A stretch of DNA of 64,000 bases, taken from positions 317,720-381,719 of the forward strand of contig QAOA01006795.1 in NCBI GenBank assembly GCA_003255065.1, in the 5' to 3' direction. Positions 23,657-42,782 of this stretch are shown piece by piece (within the stretch, counting starts at the first letter, position 1; every line of letters starts with the position of its first letter). The notes below the pieces were generated by a model. That model made no database searches. It had not been told where the DNA came from and saw nothing but the letters and a program-made list of their open reading frames with translations. The position numbers and the translations under genes were made by a program. The stretch comes from Cercis canadensis (lineage: Eukaryota > Streptophyta > Magnoliopsida > Fabales > Fabaceae).

Positions 23657-24241
23657 TGGAGGAAAAGAAAATAAAATATCTCCACCATCAATAAAAGGAC
23701 CGCCAATATAGCTCCAAGACTAAACACCACCACCAACCATGTCATAACCTAACAAGGGGAAGCAACCAGCAAGATTCCTAAAATTTCTGCATAATATAAA
23801 TTTGAAGAGCAAGAGCCTTCAAATTCTTATCTTATGGAGGATAAGAGTTAACAAGAAGTCAACTGCATGGTTACCTTACAAAGGAAGAATATCTCTCAGC
23901 TTTTTTGCCCCCATATTTTCTGAAAACTAGATACAATTTATATCTGCTCAATGTCACTTTCACGAAATATTAATATTATGAACAAAATTTCCAGGTTTCA
24001 CTAGCTGCAATCCTCTAGAATTTTTATGAACCTCGCATTCAGGGAAATATTGAAACTGAATAAAACATCCTGTAAAACATTCCGCAACGCAAGTAACTAC
24101 ACTCAATTGTATAATGAAAAGGGGAAAAACAAAATCTTGCAACTGTAGGATGCAAGTGATGTTTATTGCCAAAACACAGGAAAAAAGTGCATGTATATTA
24201 TGAAGGAATATATATCAAAATAAATTCTTAGAAAGGCTAGC

Positions 24242-26410
24242 TCAATCATCAACTTCAGCTTTAATTTCTCTCAACAACTCCTCCTTGTAGTCCTCAAATG
24301 TTCCAGGGAACTTTCTGACAGTTCCATCCTCAACTACCCAAATTTCACTCCTTTCTTCATCGTCACAAACACGTGATATTAATCTAGAATCATGACTGAC
24401 AAGGACAACTCCACCAGTAAATTCATCTAGTGCATCAGCCAATGCATCAATACTTTGCATATCTAGATGATTTGTGGGTTCATCCAACAGTAAGATGTGG
24501 GGCTTTGACATGGATATTGAAGTGAAGACCACTCGAGCTTTCTGACCTCCTGATAGTTTGACAATCGGGGTAAGATGGTTATGGCTAGGGAGTCCAAACT
24601 TTCCAAGTTTTGCACGGACAGCCTCCTGCTTACTAAGCCCCTCCTGTTCCGGATGGAGACGAAGAAGATACTGAACAGGTGTTTCATCCATAGTTAAAAG
24701 GTCCACAAAGTGTTGGGAGTATCTTCCAATCCTCAGCTTCTGACTCCTTCGAACTTCACCCTCAGTTGGAACCAAATCACCAGCAAGAAGATTCAGGAGC
24801 GTGGATTTCCCAGCTCCATTAGGCCCAACAATGGCAACACGAGTCCCCATATCAATACCAACATCAACATCAGAGAGTCTAAAATCCTTCCGGTTTGGGT
24901 AGCTGAAGCTAACTTCAATAAGCTGCAAAAGTGGAGGTGTAAGCTCAGTAGGTTCAGGAAAGTGGAACTCAACAGTGTAGTCCCTCCACTTCTGTGGGGC
25001 CTCTAATGGGGCGTCATCCTCATCAACCTTGCCCTTGCCCTTGCCTTTGCTCTTTGACGCTTCCTTGGCTACTACAAACTTAGCTCGATCCTTCACTTTT
25101 TCCTGCTTCTCCCGGTTCCCGCTCCTTTTGGCTGCTCTCATTTGTTTGTCATAAATCTCAAACTTCTTATTCATCTCTTTCCGACGCTGCTCATAACCAC
25201 TTTCAAAATCATCAAAATTTCCACGGTAAAAATGGAGTTTCAAATCATGCAGATGAATAATCTCAGTGCAAACTGTGTTGAGGAAATCCCTATCATGTGA
25301 AACAACCACCAAAGTCTTCTTCCAACGGCACAAGTACTCCTCTAACCAGAGAACAGCTCTCAGGTCAAGATGATTTGTAGGTTCATCAAGCAGCAATAGA
25401 GTTGGCTGCACAAAAAGTGCCCTAGCTAAAGAAATTCTCATCCTCCAGCCACCACTAAATGATTTTGTAGGACGGCCCTGCATATCCTTTGTAAAACCCA
25501 AACCAGCTAGAATCTTTGATGCCTGTGCTTCGGCTGTATCATTCCCCAACAACTGCAACTTATCAAATAATTCATTAAGCTTGTCTCCTGCATCATCCTC
25601 ATCATTATCATTGTTGTCTGCACTTTCTGCAGCAGAAGCTGCATTCTGTAGAGAAGCAACTTCTTGTCGGGTTTTCACCAGTTCTACATTAGCTGACACA
25701 ACCGCTTCAACTGCAGATTTATCATCACCAACCACCTCCTGTTCAACCAATAGCACATCAATGTTTTTTGGCACTGGTATCTTCCTCCAAGCAAGAAGCT
25801 TCAGCAACGTGGACTTCCCCATTCCATTAGGCCCAACCAAACCATACCTCTTCCCATGAGATATCTTCACAGATGCATTCTTCAGAAGCTCTTTACCTCG
25901 AGCAGACACGGAGAAATTATCTATTGTTATATCTTTGACGTTAGCATCAGCGCCATCTTCTCCATCAAGCACTGAAGTCTTGCTCCCAATAACCACAGTG
26001 AATGCATCTTGGTCATCCTTAAGAGCCTCCTTCTTTGCCTGTTCTGCAACATGGGCAGCTAAAAGGTCCTTCTTTTCACGCTTCTTTAACTCCTTATCTG
26101 TAACAGATACCTCAAGTGGCTTCAAGTCAGGCCTCTGGCTGGACCGTCTCTGCACATTACTTTGCTGTTCCGCCTCTTCCAAGAGAGCTTCATCTTCTTC
26201 ATCATCAGAGGGAGGAAGATCAATATCATCAGTGTAAGCAGAAGCTTTTGGGCCTGACTTCGCCTTAGACTTAGTGGAAGAAGAAGATGCTTTCTTGGGT
26301 TTTTCAGGCTTTGTATCCATACTTTCAAGCATGGCAGAGACTGAAAATCTCTCCTTCTTAGGATTATCTTTGCCGCTTGTCTTACCCTCCTCTGTCTTCT
26401 TCTTTCCCAT
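24242..26410 (-). CDS. ABCF4: ABC transporter F family member, ABCF4/GCN20-like
   Basis: An intronless frame of 722 aa encodes a soluble twin-ATPase ABCF protein with no membrane segments. A charged Lys/Glu/Asp-rich N-terminal extension (residues 1-155) precedes the first ABC domain. That domain has Walker A GPNGMGKST (about 193-201), signature SGGWRMRISLARAL and Walker B LLLLDEPTNHLD. A basic linker follows, then the second ABC domain with Walker A GPNGAGKST, signature LSGGQKARVVF and Walker B ILLLDEPTNHLD. ABCF proteins act on ribosomes; yeast Gcn20 works with Gcn1 to activate the eIF2-alpha kinase Gcn2, and plant ABCFs are thought to do likewise in the cytosol. The start MGKKK is chosen because it matches the family N-terminus and is the first ATG after a probable leader intron acceptor (GTATCAG). 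Length is as in Arabidopsis ABCF4. All ATPase motifs are intact. Confidence 0.93.
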   Translation of the reverse strand: MGKKKTEEGKTSGKDNPKKERFSVSAMLESMDTKPEKPKKASSSSTKSKAKSGPKASAYTDDIDLPPSDDEEDEALLEEAEQQSNVQRRSSQRPDLKPLEVSVTDKELKKREKKDLLAAHVAEQAKKEALKDDQDAFTVVIGSKTSVLDGEDGADANVKDITIDNFSVSARGKELLKNASVKISHGKRYGLVGPNGMGKSTLLKLLAWRKIPVPKNIDVLLVEQEVVGDDKSAVEAVVSANVELVKTRQEVASLQNAASAAESADNNDNDEDDAGDKLNELFDKLQLLGNDTAEAQASKILAGLGFTKDMQGRPTKSFSGGWRMRISLARALFVQPTLLLLDEPTNHLDLRAVLWLEEYLCRWKKTLVVVSHDRDFLNTVCTEIIHLHDLKLHFYRGNFDDFESGYEQRRKEMNKKFEIYDKQMRAAKRSGNREKQEKVKDRAKFVVAKEASKSKGKGKGKVDEDDAPLEAPQKWRDYTVEFHFPEPTELTPPLLQLIEVSFSYPNRKDFRLSDVDVGIDMGTRVAIVGPNGAGKSTLLNLLAGDLVPTEGEVRRSQKLRIGRYSQHFVDLLTMDETPVQYLLRLHPEQEGLSKQEAVRAKLGKFGLPSHNHLTPIVKLSGGQKARVVFTSISMSKPHILLLDEPTNHLDMQSIDALADALDEFTGGVVLVSHDSRLISRVCDDEERSEIWVVEDGTVRKFPGTFEDYKEELLREIKAEVDD

Positions 26411-26907
26411 TATAGAAAACTGATACAAAAAGCAGAAAAAGCTGAAATTTGAAGGAGGAGCAGCAGTGACGGATCTATGTACATGAAATAATTTTCAATG
26501 GTTATATATATCATTTAACAAAGTTGCCCCACCAACGCCATAGCATCCAAGCTTTTCCTCAGATACCACTCGGGCAAGAAATAAAGGCATACTTCGGACA
26601 GATTTTTTTTTAATTCCTTTACTTAGCACAGATTCATAAAGGAGACAGGGGATTACCCAGAAGTAAGGAGACAAAGGATTACCCAAACACCAAATCTGAA
26701 ATTTCAATTTCTCTTTCTCGATCTGCTTCCTCTTCAATTCCTCTTTCTCGATCTGCTTCCTTTCTCCCTGCTCAGCGGTCTCTATTTCTATTCCTCTCGC
26801 TTTAGCTCTGTCTCCATATTTATTTGATACTCTTTCACAGTTCACTCTACCCTAGATTCTCTCTCTATCGTTCTCCTTCTCTCTCACGTTCCGTTCACTT
26901 TCTCTTA

Positions 26908-27596
26908 TGGGTGTTCATGGGCTCAGTTGGTTTGGGTTTAGACTCAAATCAAACCCAACCTAAGAATTTTTTTACATTTTACAATCTAAACCAACCCAAA
27001 TTATAGGACTTATGATTTGATTAAATTAAAGCATGAAAAATCAGTTTGGGTTGGGTTAGTTTTTTGATTTAAGACAAAGTTATATAAAAATTTCCAAAAT
27101 AAGAATACTACAAAAATTTAAATAACAAAAACAAATATGGATAAGTTTATACTTTTAAAAGAAATAAGAAAATATATGGCAATAAAAATCTCAACTACAA
27201 TAACATCGAAAAATATTCAAGAGCAAACTAATTATCCACAATTTCTTGTTATAAGAGAGGTATTGTATTTTTACTAGAGTTTAGAGAATATCTAAGAGTT
27301 TTACAAGGAAAGTTTATTAAGATTAACTAAAATAAAAAAGTCACAATTAAAAAAGATTGATGTTTCAAAGTCTAATTTTATGGTGATACTGATACATTTC
27401 ATATATTATATAATATATTTATTTTAAAAAATAATAATAAATAGTTGAGTTGAGTTGGGTTATATTGGTTTACTATTTTTGCCAACTCAAACCCAACTCA
27501 ACCCAATATTTACTAAACATTTTTAACCCAACCCAACCCATATAAAAATTTAAACCAAAACAATCCATGGGTTTGGTTAGGTTGGTTTGGGTTTTA
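26908..27596. repeat. AT-rich segment bounded by GGTTTGGGTT / AACCCAACC arms
   Basis: Clusters of GGTTTGGGTTT and its complement AAACCCAACC flank AT-rich DNA at both sides (26925-27060 and 27440-27596), giving several local inverted repeats. The left edge reads GGGTGTTCATGGG. This resembles widespread plant repeats with GGTTGGGT-type ends, possibly a short non-autonomous element. Clear terminal inverted repeats and a target duplication could not be established. Confidence 0.4.
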
Positions 27597-27747
27597 AATA
27601 GTCATACTTTTTCTATTTTTCTATTCTGCGAAACTAGCTTTTTCTTTCTTTCTTTTTTCCTTATTTTCATTTAATTGTAATTTTAGATAGATTTAGTTTA
27701 ATTGACTAAAAAATTAATGATTAATTGTAAAAAAAAAAAGTTCAATA

Positions 27748-27850
27748 CCACAACTAGAAGATAGTTAGGGTAGAGGACAAAATTATAACATTTTGGTAAC
27801 AACTAGAAAAGATAGTTAGGGAGGAGGACAAAATTATAACATTTTGATAA
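27748..27850 (+). repeat. Tandem duplication of about 57 bp
   Basis: The unit containing GATAGTTAGGG, GAGGACAAAATTATAACATTTTG occurs twice in succession with small differences. Confidence 0.6.
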
Positions 27851-28010
27851 ATAGAAAGATTAAATTGTTCGAAATTAAAATAAATAGACTAAATTATTTA
27901 TTCAGACAAAATAAAAGATTAAAATTATAATTAAGTTTAAATATTACATGAATCTTATACTCTTTTTTTTAATAAACAAAAGCATAAGCTCCTAAAAAAA
28001 ATTAAGTGAA

Positions 28011-28155
28011 NNNNNNNNNNNNNNNNNNNNNNNNNNNNNNNNNNNNNNNNNNNNNNNNNNNNNNNNNNNNNNNNNNNNNNNNNNNNNNNNNNNNNNNNNN
28101 NNNNNNNNNNNNNNNNNNNNNNNNNNNNNNNNNNNNNNNNNNNNNNNNNNNNNNN
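28011..28155. other. Assembly gap (145 N)
   Basis: Run of N between AT-rich sequences. The true length of missing sequence is unknown. Confidence 0.98.
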
Positions 28156-29256
28156 TGAATAATATATTTCTTATATATTTTGAAGGAAATGAGATGAAAG
28201 CTTAATCTCCACTGTCCATTTAAAACAATCTCTACCATCCATTGAGGAGAGTAAGTATAAATAGATGAGATTTCTAATTTGGCACACTAAACTAATATCA
28301 TGTATTGTTTGAGGCAAATTTTATCTAAAATAAAAATATATTAATTTTTTATGCTTATATATATGTTGCCCCTAATACATAACATTTATAAATTCGCCCC
28401 TAAGGAGGAGGAAGAGTCAATTGTATTGAATAAATATTTTTGATGATCTATTCAAATTGAACTTGATTTAGCAGGACAAGATAAAAAAAGAAGAAGATGA
28501 ATTTCATATGTTTTATAATTGGAAAAATTGAAATTGGCGAAATAGATGAGTGAAGAGTGATTTAACTTGATTTAGCAGTAATTAGATAGAGAATGAAATT
28601 GAAGAAGTGAAATTTTTTGGAGTGAGAAGATAAAGTAGGTGCTGTCGCAGATGCCTGATTAGTACTCAGCCATGTAATAGAGACAAAAGTACAGAGATTG
28701 CCCTAAGGTTTAGATCAAAGGAGGAAGAAGGCTATTTATATGATTTATGTTTTTTTTTTCAGTTTTATGTTCTTTTTAGGTCATATTATTTCATTATTAT
28801 GTGTAAAAATAAAAAGGAATTGGGCTGTTTTGTAATAACTTATTGGCCCAAATACAAACTCAATCCAGTCACTATATCAAGGGCCTAGAAGAGGCGAGCG
28901 TGTTTGAAATTCATATATTTTATAGAATCAATTTTTGAACCAAAAAAGAAGAATAAGATATTCCCAATTTTATTTCATTTCAAAATATGAAAAATAAATA
29001 ATCTTGTGTGTTTATTTATTTCTTTTCTTTCCCTTGTGTTTTATGCATTTGAAGTCCATGTAAAAACCTAAGTTTTAGAAAAAAAATGCTAACAAAAAGA
29101 TAATGGATGAAAACTAATTTCGGCTCTTTTTCCCACAGTGCATGGTAAATTTTATCCCATGTTTGCTAAGTATGTTCATTAGAGTCGCAAATTGAATTAC
29201 TTATGTTTAATTAAAAGGAAAAGCCATGCATGCAAAGGAAATTTCATTTATGTAGC
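28156..29256. other. Intergenic, no gene recognised
   Basis: AT-rich DNA between the assembly gap and the Mutator-like element. No supported coding sequence. Confidence 0.45.
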
Positions 29257-29265
29257 TAAAAATAT

Positions 29266-29614
29266 GGCAATTTGATAGAAATGAGGTATTTGGACAAACT
29301 ATTCACACAAATTGAGCACTATTAAAACTATTTACGTAAAAAGGACACTTTTAAATTTTTTTTTTATTAATGTCTGAATCAGAGTGGATCATGTTTTTGC
29401 TGGTATAAAACGTGTATAAACTAATCACGCTTTAGGGTAATTTTTCTTCAACGCGTGATTACTGTTCACAGAATTTTCAGATGAAGTTACATTTTTCTGA
29501 AAGTAATCACGCTTTAGCAATATGAATCACAATTTACAGGAAAGGATCACGGTTTAACAAAAAAGAGGTCACGATTTTGGCTAAAAGGAATTACGATTTT
29601 GCCTAAAGTGTGAC
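29266..29614 (+). repeat. Left terminal inverted repeat of the Mutator-like element
   Basis: It matches the complement of 30465-30853 with about 85-90% identity by eye and small indels. It includes the landmark words ATTTGGACAAACTATT, GGTAATTTTTCTTCAAC and GTTCACAGAATTTTC. Confidence 0.8.
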
Positions 29615-29635
29615 CCTAAAAACATTTGGAAATAC

Positions 29636-30010
29636 CTTTGAAACTTAAGTTGGTAATAGTCAAGCCAATTTTGGAGCCTATCTCTTTGTCTCACAAGTTT
29701 AGCAAATTTGTTTGCATTGTAGACAGCCTGAAAATAGAATGCACTATGAATAAGGTAAAGCAAAGAAAAATTATGCTGATGAAAAATACATGAACTCCAT
29801 TTATAAAACGTTCATTCATCAACTTTTCATTTAAAAGATTCCCTTAAGTTATTGTATTGATCTTTTATAAACTTTCCCAAGCAAGATCACAACTAAATTT
29901 ATTACCTGGTGACCAATGTAATGATTTGGGTGGTTTGTCTAAAAAAATTGATCCACAGTATCTGATACAGAGTGCCCAGAAACATGTGGGATATTCCTGA
30001 CAACTACTTG
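29636..30010 (-). pseudogene. Captured fragment of an OSCA/CSC1-like channel gene
   Basis: Two pieces on the minus strand retain exon structure. The first (about 30010-29906) reads VRNIPHVSGHSVSDTVDQFF, one stop, then TNHPNHYIGHQ, and ends at a GT donor. The second (29727-29636) follows an AG acceptor and reads AVYNANKFAKLVRQRDRL then NWLDYYQLKFQ, ending at a GT donor, in the same phase. The combined text matches the cytosolic loop of plant OSCA/CSC1 hyperosmolality-gated calcium channels, which carry NHPDHYL, QVVYNANK and WLDYYQLKY. The fragment lies wholly between the element's inverted repeats. It is too small and broken to be functional. Confidence 0.7.
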
Positions 30011-30464
30011 CAACAAGCATGTAAACAGTAAAGATTTATAAAGATGGACAAAAACAAATCAGAGGGGAAATTAGCTTAAATAGAATTTAGAAGTCAATAA
30101 TTCAGGTTAAAAGAGTTGTCCAAAAACATCATATCTTTGTTGTAAGAGTCTACAAGATGTCACCATCATATTCCCACCAAGGGACTTGGAAGATGAGAGA
30201 TATGATAGTTCACCAAGAAAAAGAAAACTTGATGAATTATAAGCCCCATTCATATAATCAAAATGGGAATTACCAAACAGAACTACAAGTGAGGCATTAC
30301 TTCAAAACAGCATGTTCTGAATTATTATTTTTTAATTCTTTTGTTAGAGGGAAACATAAACGTACCTTATAGCACATGACCCCTTCAAAAAATTGAACTT
30401 GGGTCACGTTTTCAAAGTCACATTTTTGGTTTATTTGGGGTCACGGTTTTGACTTTTTTAGGGT

Positions 30465-30853
30465 CACGCTTTAGGCAAAACCGTGACCCCTTAAAAGCCA
30501 AAATTGTGACCCACTTCAAAGCAAAACCGTGACTCTCTGTAGCCAAAATCGTGACTTTCTTTTTGTTAAACCGTGATCCCTTCCTGTAAACCGTGATTCA
30601 TATTGCTAAAACGTGATTCATTTGGAAAAAGCGTAATTTCATTTGAAAATTCTGTGAACAGTGATCACGTGTTGAAGAAAAATTACCCTAAAACATGATT
30701 AGTTCATACACGTTTTACACCAGCAAAAGCGTGATCTACTTTGATTTAGATATTAATAAAAAAATTAAAAGTGCCCATTTTACGTAAATAGTTTCAATAG
30801 TACTCAATTTGTGTAAATAGTTTGTCCAAATACCCCATTTCTGTCAAATTGCC
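30465..30853 (-). repeat. Right terminal inverted repeat of the Mutator-like element
   Basis: Inverse partner of 29266-29614, slightly longer because of extra GTCACGGTTTTG-type units. It ends at the 9-bp target duplication. Confidence 0.8.
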
Positions 30854-30862
30854 TAAAAATAT

Positions 30863-32545
30863 CCCTTTTTTCTTATAAAAAAATATATCCCTTTTTTAAC
30901 TTAAAATTAGTTTGGTGAGCTGAAATATTGATTTTCAAATATCTTTAAACTTAGGTAAATATATATCATAAACCAAAATATCTATAATTAATAGGATAAT
31001 TATACATTATTTATATTTTAATAATATATAATTATTTATAGGTTACACAAAAATATTAAACTTTTGTTGTGGCCTAGCCTATTTATAGATGTAATAAGGG
31101 TATTAACACGTAGTTTGGGAATTCTGAGGTGTACTTGGGAAGTGAAAATTCATGCCAAAAAAAGAAAGGGAAGGAATTTGAAGTTTGAACCGATGCTTGT
31201 TTGTTTTGTTTTTTCCCAATAACCATTGCTGTTTGAAATGTTGGAATGGCTGGGCCCCGCTTCCCAAGTAACCAATTAATTACGTACGAGAGTGGTGCCA
31301 TTCATGGACCATGCACCAAGTATGGTGGAAGGAAGGGGTTAATTGCGTTTCAGTGCAACTCCAACTCATCGAATGAAATGACATTCTTGTCCCTCATTTC
31401 CTTTTGGTATAGTCCCCATAATAAAAGTTCAGTTTTTTTGTAAATGTAAATTAAATAGAAGTTCAGCTTTAGCTTGTACCCTAAACCCTAGTTTTTATCT
31501 TGGAATTATAATAATATAGCCGTTTCTTTCTTTCTTGCAAATTACCTGAATTAATATTCAATTAATTCAATGGGCTATGGTGGCACTTAGGATTACTTGT
31601 CAATGGCTTTTTTTTTTCTCCTTTGTGTACATTGTTAATGGTTTATCAAGTTTGATAGCTTCCCCATCTGAAACAATAAGTTATAGTCCCTAAAGTATAA
31701 TATCAATCACTTCACATATTTACAATTTTAATTAAACAATTATATCTACATCATTCTCCAAATTTTTTCATGGTACATAATTATTAAACCAAAATAAAAT
31801 ATATTTATTTTTTTAATTTACAAGGCAGCTTATATACCTTTCATGTTAACCACTTTATTTAAAATATAACATTATTTCAAATGTATAAAAACAATAAATT
31901 ATTTCACCTTTGATTTGAAAATTATATATATTTTTTAAATTCTACTTCGTCCAAGCTTCACAATCAATCAATAAAATAGAATATTGTGCTGGCTAAACAT
32001 ATTTTATTAAAAAATAAAAACATTGAGTAATATCTATTAGTTAAAAAGGAAAACCCCGAGTAATTTTACCGTCTGCTTAAAGAAACAATTAACCTGAAAA
32101 TGCCATACCAACCACCAAAGGCTAGCTTAAGGGCTCCTGTCCCACAATCTCATTAAAAATTCTATGCTTTCCTTATCATGTTACTTTGGTCTATTATTGG
32201 AGCTCTTCTATTTGTTGAGCCCAGAAAACTCTCGCTTTTTATCTTCAGGCATGTTTTATTTTCTTTTAATAGGTTATAATCCAGAGCAAGAGTTTTCTTT
32301 TTTATTTAGAAAGGCTCTTATTACAAACAAATACTATAAGCTATCATATTATCCATTAAAATGTTTGATATGATATTGCAAGTTAAATTTAATACTTGTT
32401 ATTCAAATTTTCAACTCAGTTACGCTATATCACCTTAATTAACGCATACATTACGTTACAATATCCAAAGGAACTGAGTTTTTTAGTGCCGCTACTGAGA
32501 AGGTCAATTTTGGGGAAAAATTTTACTTATATATTTTCACGTTTG
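30863..32545. other. Intergenic, no gene recognised
   Basis: AT-rich DNA. A telomere-like ACCCTAAACCCTAG box lies near 31480. No supported coding sequence or transposon ends. Confidence 0.45.
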
Positions 32546-32549
32546 TTTT

Positions 32550-32815
32550 GTCTTCGGATTGTGTATTTTTAAGATTGTCCATTCTACGGGAAAGTATGTG
32601 GTGAAGGAATAGTCCAACCGACGAAATTTGACTTTTGGGAAAATTATAACCATAAGTATTGGATCCAAATCCTAGAAAAATGTCGTCTTCGGATTGTGTT
32701 TTTTTAAGATTGTCCATTCTACGGGAAAGTATACGGTGAAGGAATAGTCCAACCGACGAAATTTGACTTTTGGGAATTATTACCATAAGTATTGGATCCA
32801 ATAGAAAAATACCTG
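32550..32815 (+). repeat. 135-bp tandem duplication upstream of the glucosylceramidase gene
   Basis: The unit starting GTCTTCGGATTGTG at 32550 repeats at 32685 with few differences. Shared words are CATTCTACGGGAAAGTAT, GGTGAAGGAATAGTCCAAC and CATAAGTATTGGATCCAA. The second copy abuts the probable first leader exon of the gene that starts at 33294, so the duplication probably lies in its promoter. Confidence 0.85.
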
Positions 32816-32878
32816 CCATTGGTTGCTGGACACTTTCTCTGCACACTGGGTTCTGCTTTTGATACCAAGCATTTTCAG

Positions 32879-33288
32879 GTTTGACCCTTTTTTTCTGTTT
32901 CATCTAGAATGATATTTTCTGCCTGAGACTGCATTGGGTGATCAGAAAAATATGGGCTTTTACTGGTGTTTAGGTTTGAATGGAGTTGTTGAATTTGTTG
33001 TTCGTTGTTTCTGCAATGCTGTCAATGCATGCTCTTTCTCTCATTTCTTTCTTGTAAGAAACTGGACGTTGAATTTTCTCACAAACCCAGAAATGATTTT
33101 TATTGGGTCAACGAAATATGGCTACTTTTGATTGGGATTCTAATGTTTTCTACTGGGAAACTTTGCTTGCTTTGTGGGTGTTTTTTGGTGATTAATGGGT
33201 CTGTCTAGTTTTATAGTTTTGTTTGATTGACTTTGCTGCAATTGTGCAACGGTATCAGAATTCTTCATCAACTATTTGTTTGATACAG
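32879..33288 (+). other. 5' UTR intron of the glucosylceramidase gene
   Basis: Donor TTTTCAG/GTTTGA at 32879 and acceptor TGATACAG ending at 33288. The start codon follows five bases into the next exon. Confidence 0.5.
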
Positions 33289-33293
33289 GGAAG

Positions 33294-41288
<7,995 letters not shown>

Positions 41289-42655
41289 AAATGGCTTGTT
41301 TTGTATATCATGTGAAGACTGCAGTATAATGTTTTCATATGGGTTATATTCTTATTGGCCCTATTGATTCTGAACAGTCCCATTATTTTACTGTAATATA
41401 GTGGCTCACTTTTGATCAATAAGAAAAATAAGGATGTAATATTGAAATAAAAGATGAAAATTAAGCTCCTTGCATCTTTTTGGGGATATTAATGGTATTT
41501 ATCTCCTAAAATTATTACATTGTGTGGTGTGTGACCTCCCAAATCTTCTTCCTAATGTAGGTATCTCAATGTTAATGTAGGATTCATCATTGTGTTTACA
41601 CATGTGGTTTTCTATTTGCAAATTGTTTCGTTTTGTTTTGTTTTTTTTTTTGAATTTTTTTTTTGATGAATTTTAAAGTTATAAGACTGAAATACTGGAA
41701 ATTGCTGTAAGATAAATAAAAAAACCATTGGTGAATAAAATATCATACCATTTGATGTCATGTTAGTGTTAAAATCGAAGAATTTTTTTTTTGCCCCTAC
41801 TAATTTTATTTTTGTTTTGTATAAATTAACAAAATATATTTTATCAAAATTTGAAATAACTACTAACTTTTTCCATTACTATCTTATATTTTATTTTAAA
41901 GGAAATCTATTCTCAGTTAATGCTTCACAATAGAAAGTTAATTCTTTTTAGAGTATTGATGATATATTCACATTTTTTTTTTCATAAATTTTCTACAATG
42001 AGTTTGAAGAATTTTATTTGAAACAATTTGTGGACAAAGATGGTGGATATATATAGTATTTAGTAATTTTTTTAAGAAAATTATTGTTTGGTTCCAAACA
42101 AAATTGTCTTTTAATTTAATTTTTTTTCATATCATATGAAATATCTAAAATTTCTCTTAGTGCTATATAATTATTCTATTAACACATATGATTATTTTAT
42201 TCACATATATAGTTATTATGTTCAACAATAAATAAATAAAATTACATATATAAACAAAATAGCTACATAATATTAAGTGGTATTTTAACATTTCACATAA
42301 TATAAAAGAAACTAAATTGAAAGAAAATTTTGTTTGAAATCAAAAGGTCTTCCCTTAAATTTTTAAAATGAAACAATAAATTTTTTTTAATAATTTTTCA
42401 CTGAATTATCCAAAATAATTAAGTGAAAAGTTTATAAATATTCTATTTTGAGAGAAAAGTTTATAATTAAGTGAATGTATTTTAAGTCAAAATCTATAAC
42501 TGCTATATCCAAATTCTCTCTCCCCTGTCCTAAACTCACAAAAACTCTCCAAGAGTTCCAATAAATCCGGATAGCCAACCGTCGTCTATATATAATTCCA
42601 AGTCTCTCTTTCATTCTGTTTCTTTCATCTTCTTCAACAAAAGTCAACAATCTGA
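41289..42655. other. Intergenic, no gene recognised
   Basis: Terminator side of the glucosylceramidase gene, then AT-rich DNA up to the MAPKKK leader. Open frames are short and unsupported. Confidence 0.45.
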
Positions 42656-42709
42656 AATAAACAAGAGCGTTAACTAGTAGTAAAGGAGGAGTTTCGCTCG
42701 TTCGCCAGG

Positions 42710-42737
42710 GCGGTTTTCCCGTTTTATGGGAAACCGC
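42710..42737 (+). promoter_or_regulatory. GC-rich hairpin in the MAPKKK 5' leader
   Basis: GCGGTTTTCCC (42710-42720) pairs with GGGAAACCGC (42728-42737) across a 7-base loop with one bulged T. It lies in the probable first leader exon, which ends at a GTAAGA donor at 42783. A stem of ten pairs in AT-rich surroundings could affect scanning or be a binding site. Confidence 0.45.
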
Positions 42738-42782
42738 TCTTCTCCTTGGATTTCAGATTCATATTTTTATCAAATCCTCGAA

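Larger units (their letters stand above)
29266..30853. mobile_element. Non-autonomous Mutator-like element with long inverted repeats (Pack-MULE candidate)
   Basis: The element is 1588 bp long. It begins GGCAATTTGATAGAAATG and ends with the near-perfect inverse, CATTTCTGTCAAATTGCC. Perfect 9-bp direct repeats TAAAAATAT flank it at 29257-29265 and 30854-30862. Inverted repeats extend about 350-390 bp at each end. A 9-bp duplication with long terminal inverted repeats is the hallmark of Mutator-like elements. The inner parts of the repeats carry many variants of GTCACGGTTTTG/AATCACGG in both orientations. No transposase is present; the interior holds a fragment of a host gene. Confidence 0.85.

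Noticed and set aside
24710-26237. Several plus-strand frames inside the ABCF gene
   Set aside because: Antisense shadows of a confidently assigned ABC ATPase.
30112-30252. Plus-strand codon run with a basic PRKRKLDEL segment inside the MULE
   Set aside because: Suggestive of another captured exon with a nuclear signal, but stops flank it closely and no family is recognised.
32523-32903. 126-codon minus-strand frame with an internal repeated peptide
   Set aside because: The periodicity comes from the 135-bp DNA duplication; no homology, and it overlaps the leader of the plus-strand gene.
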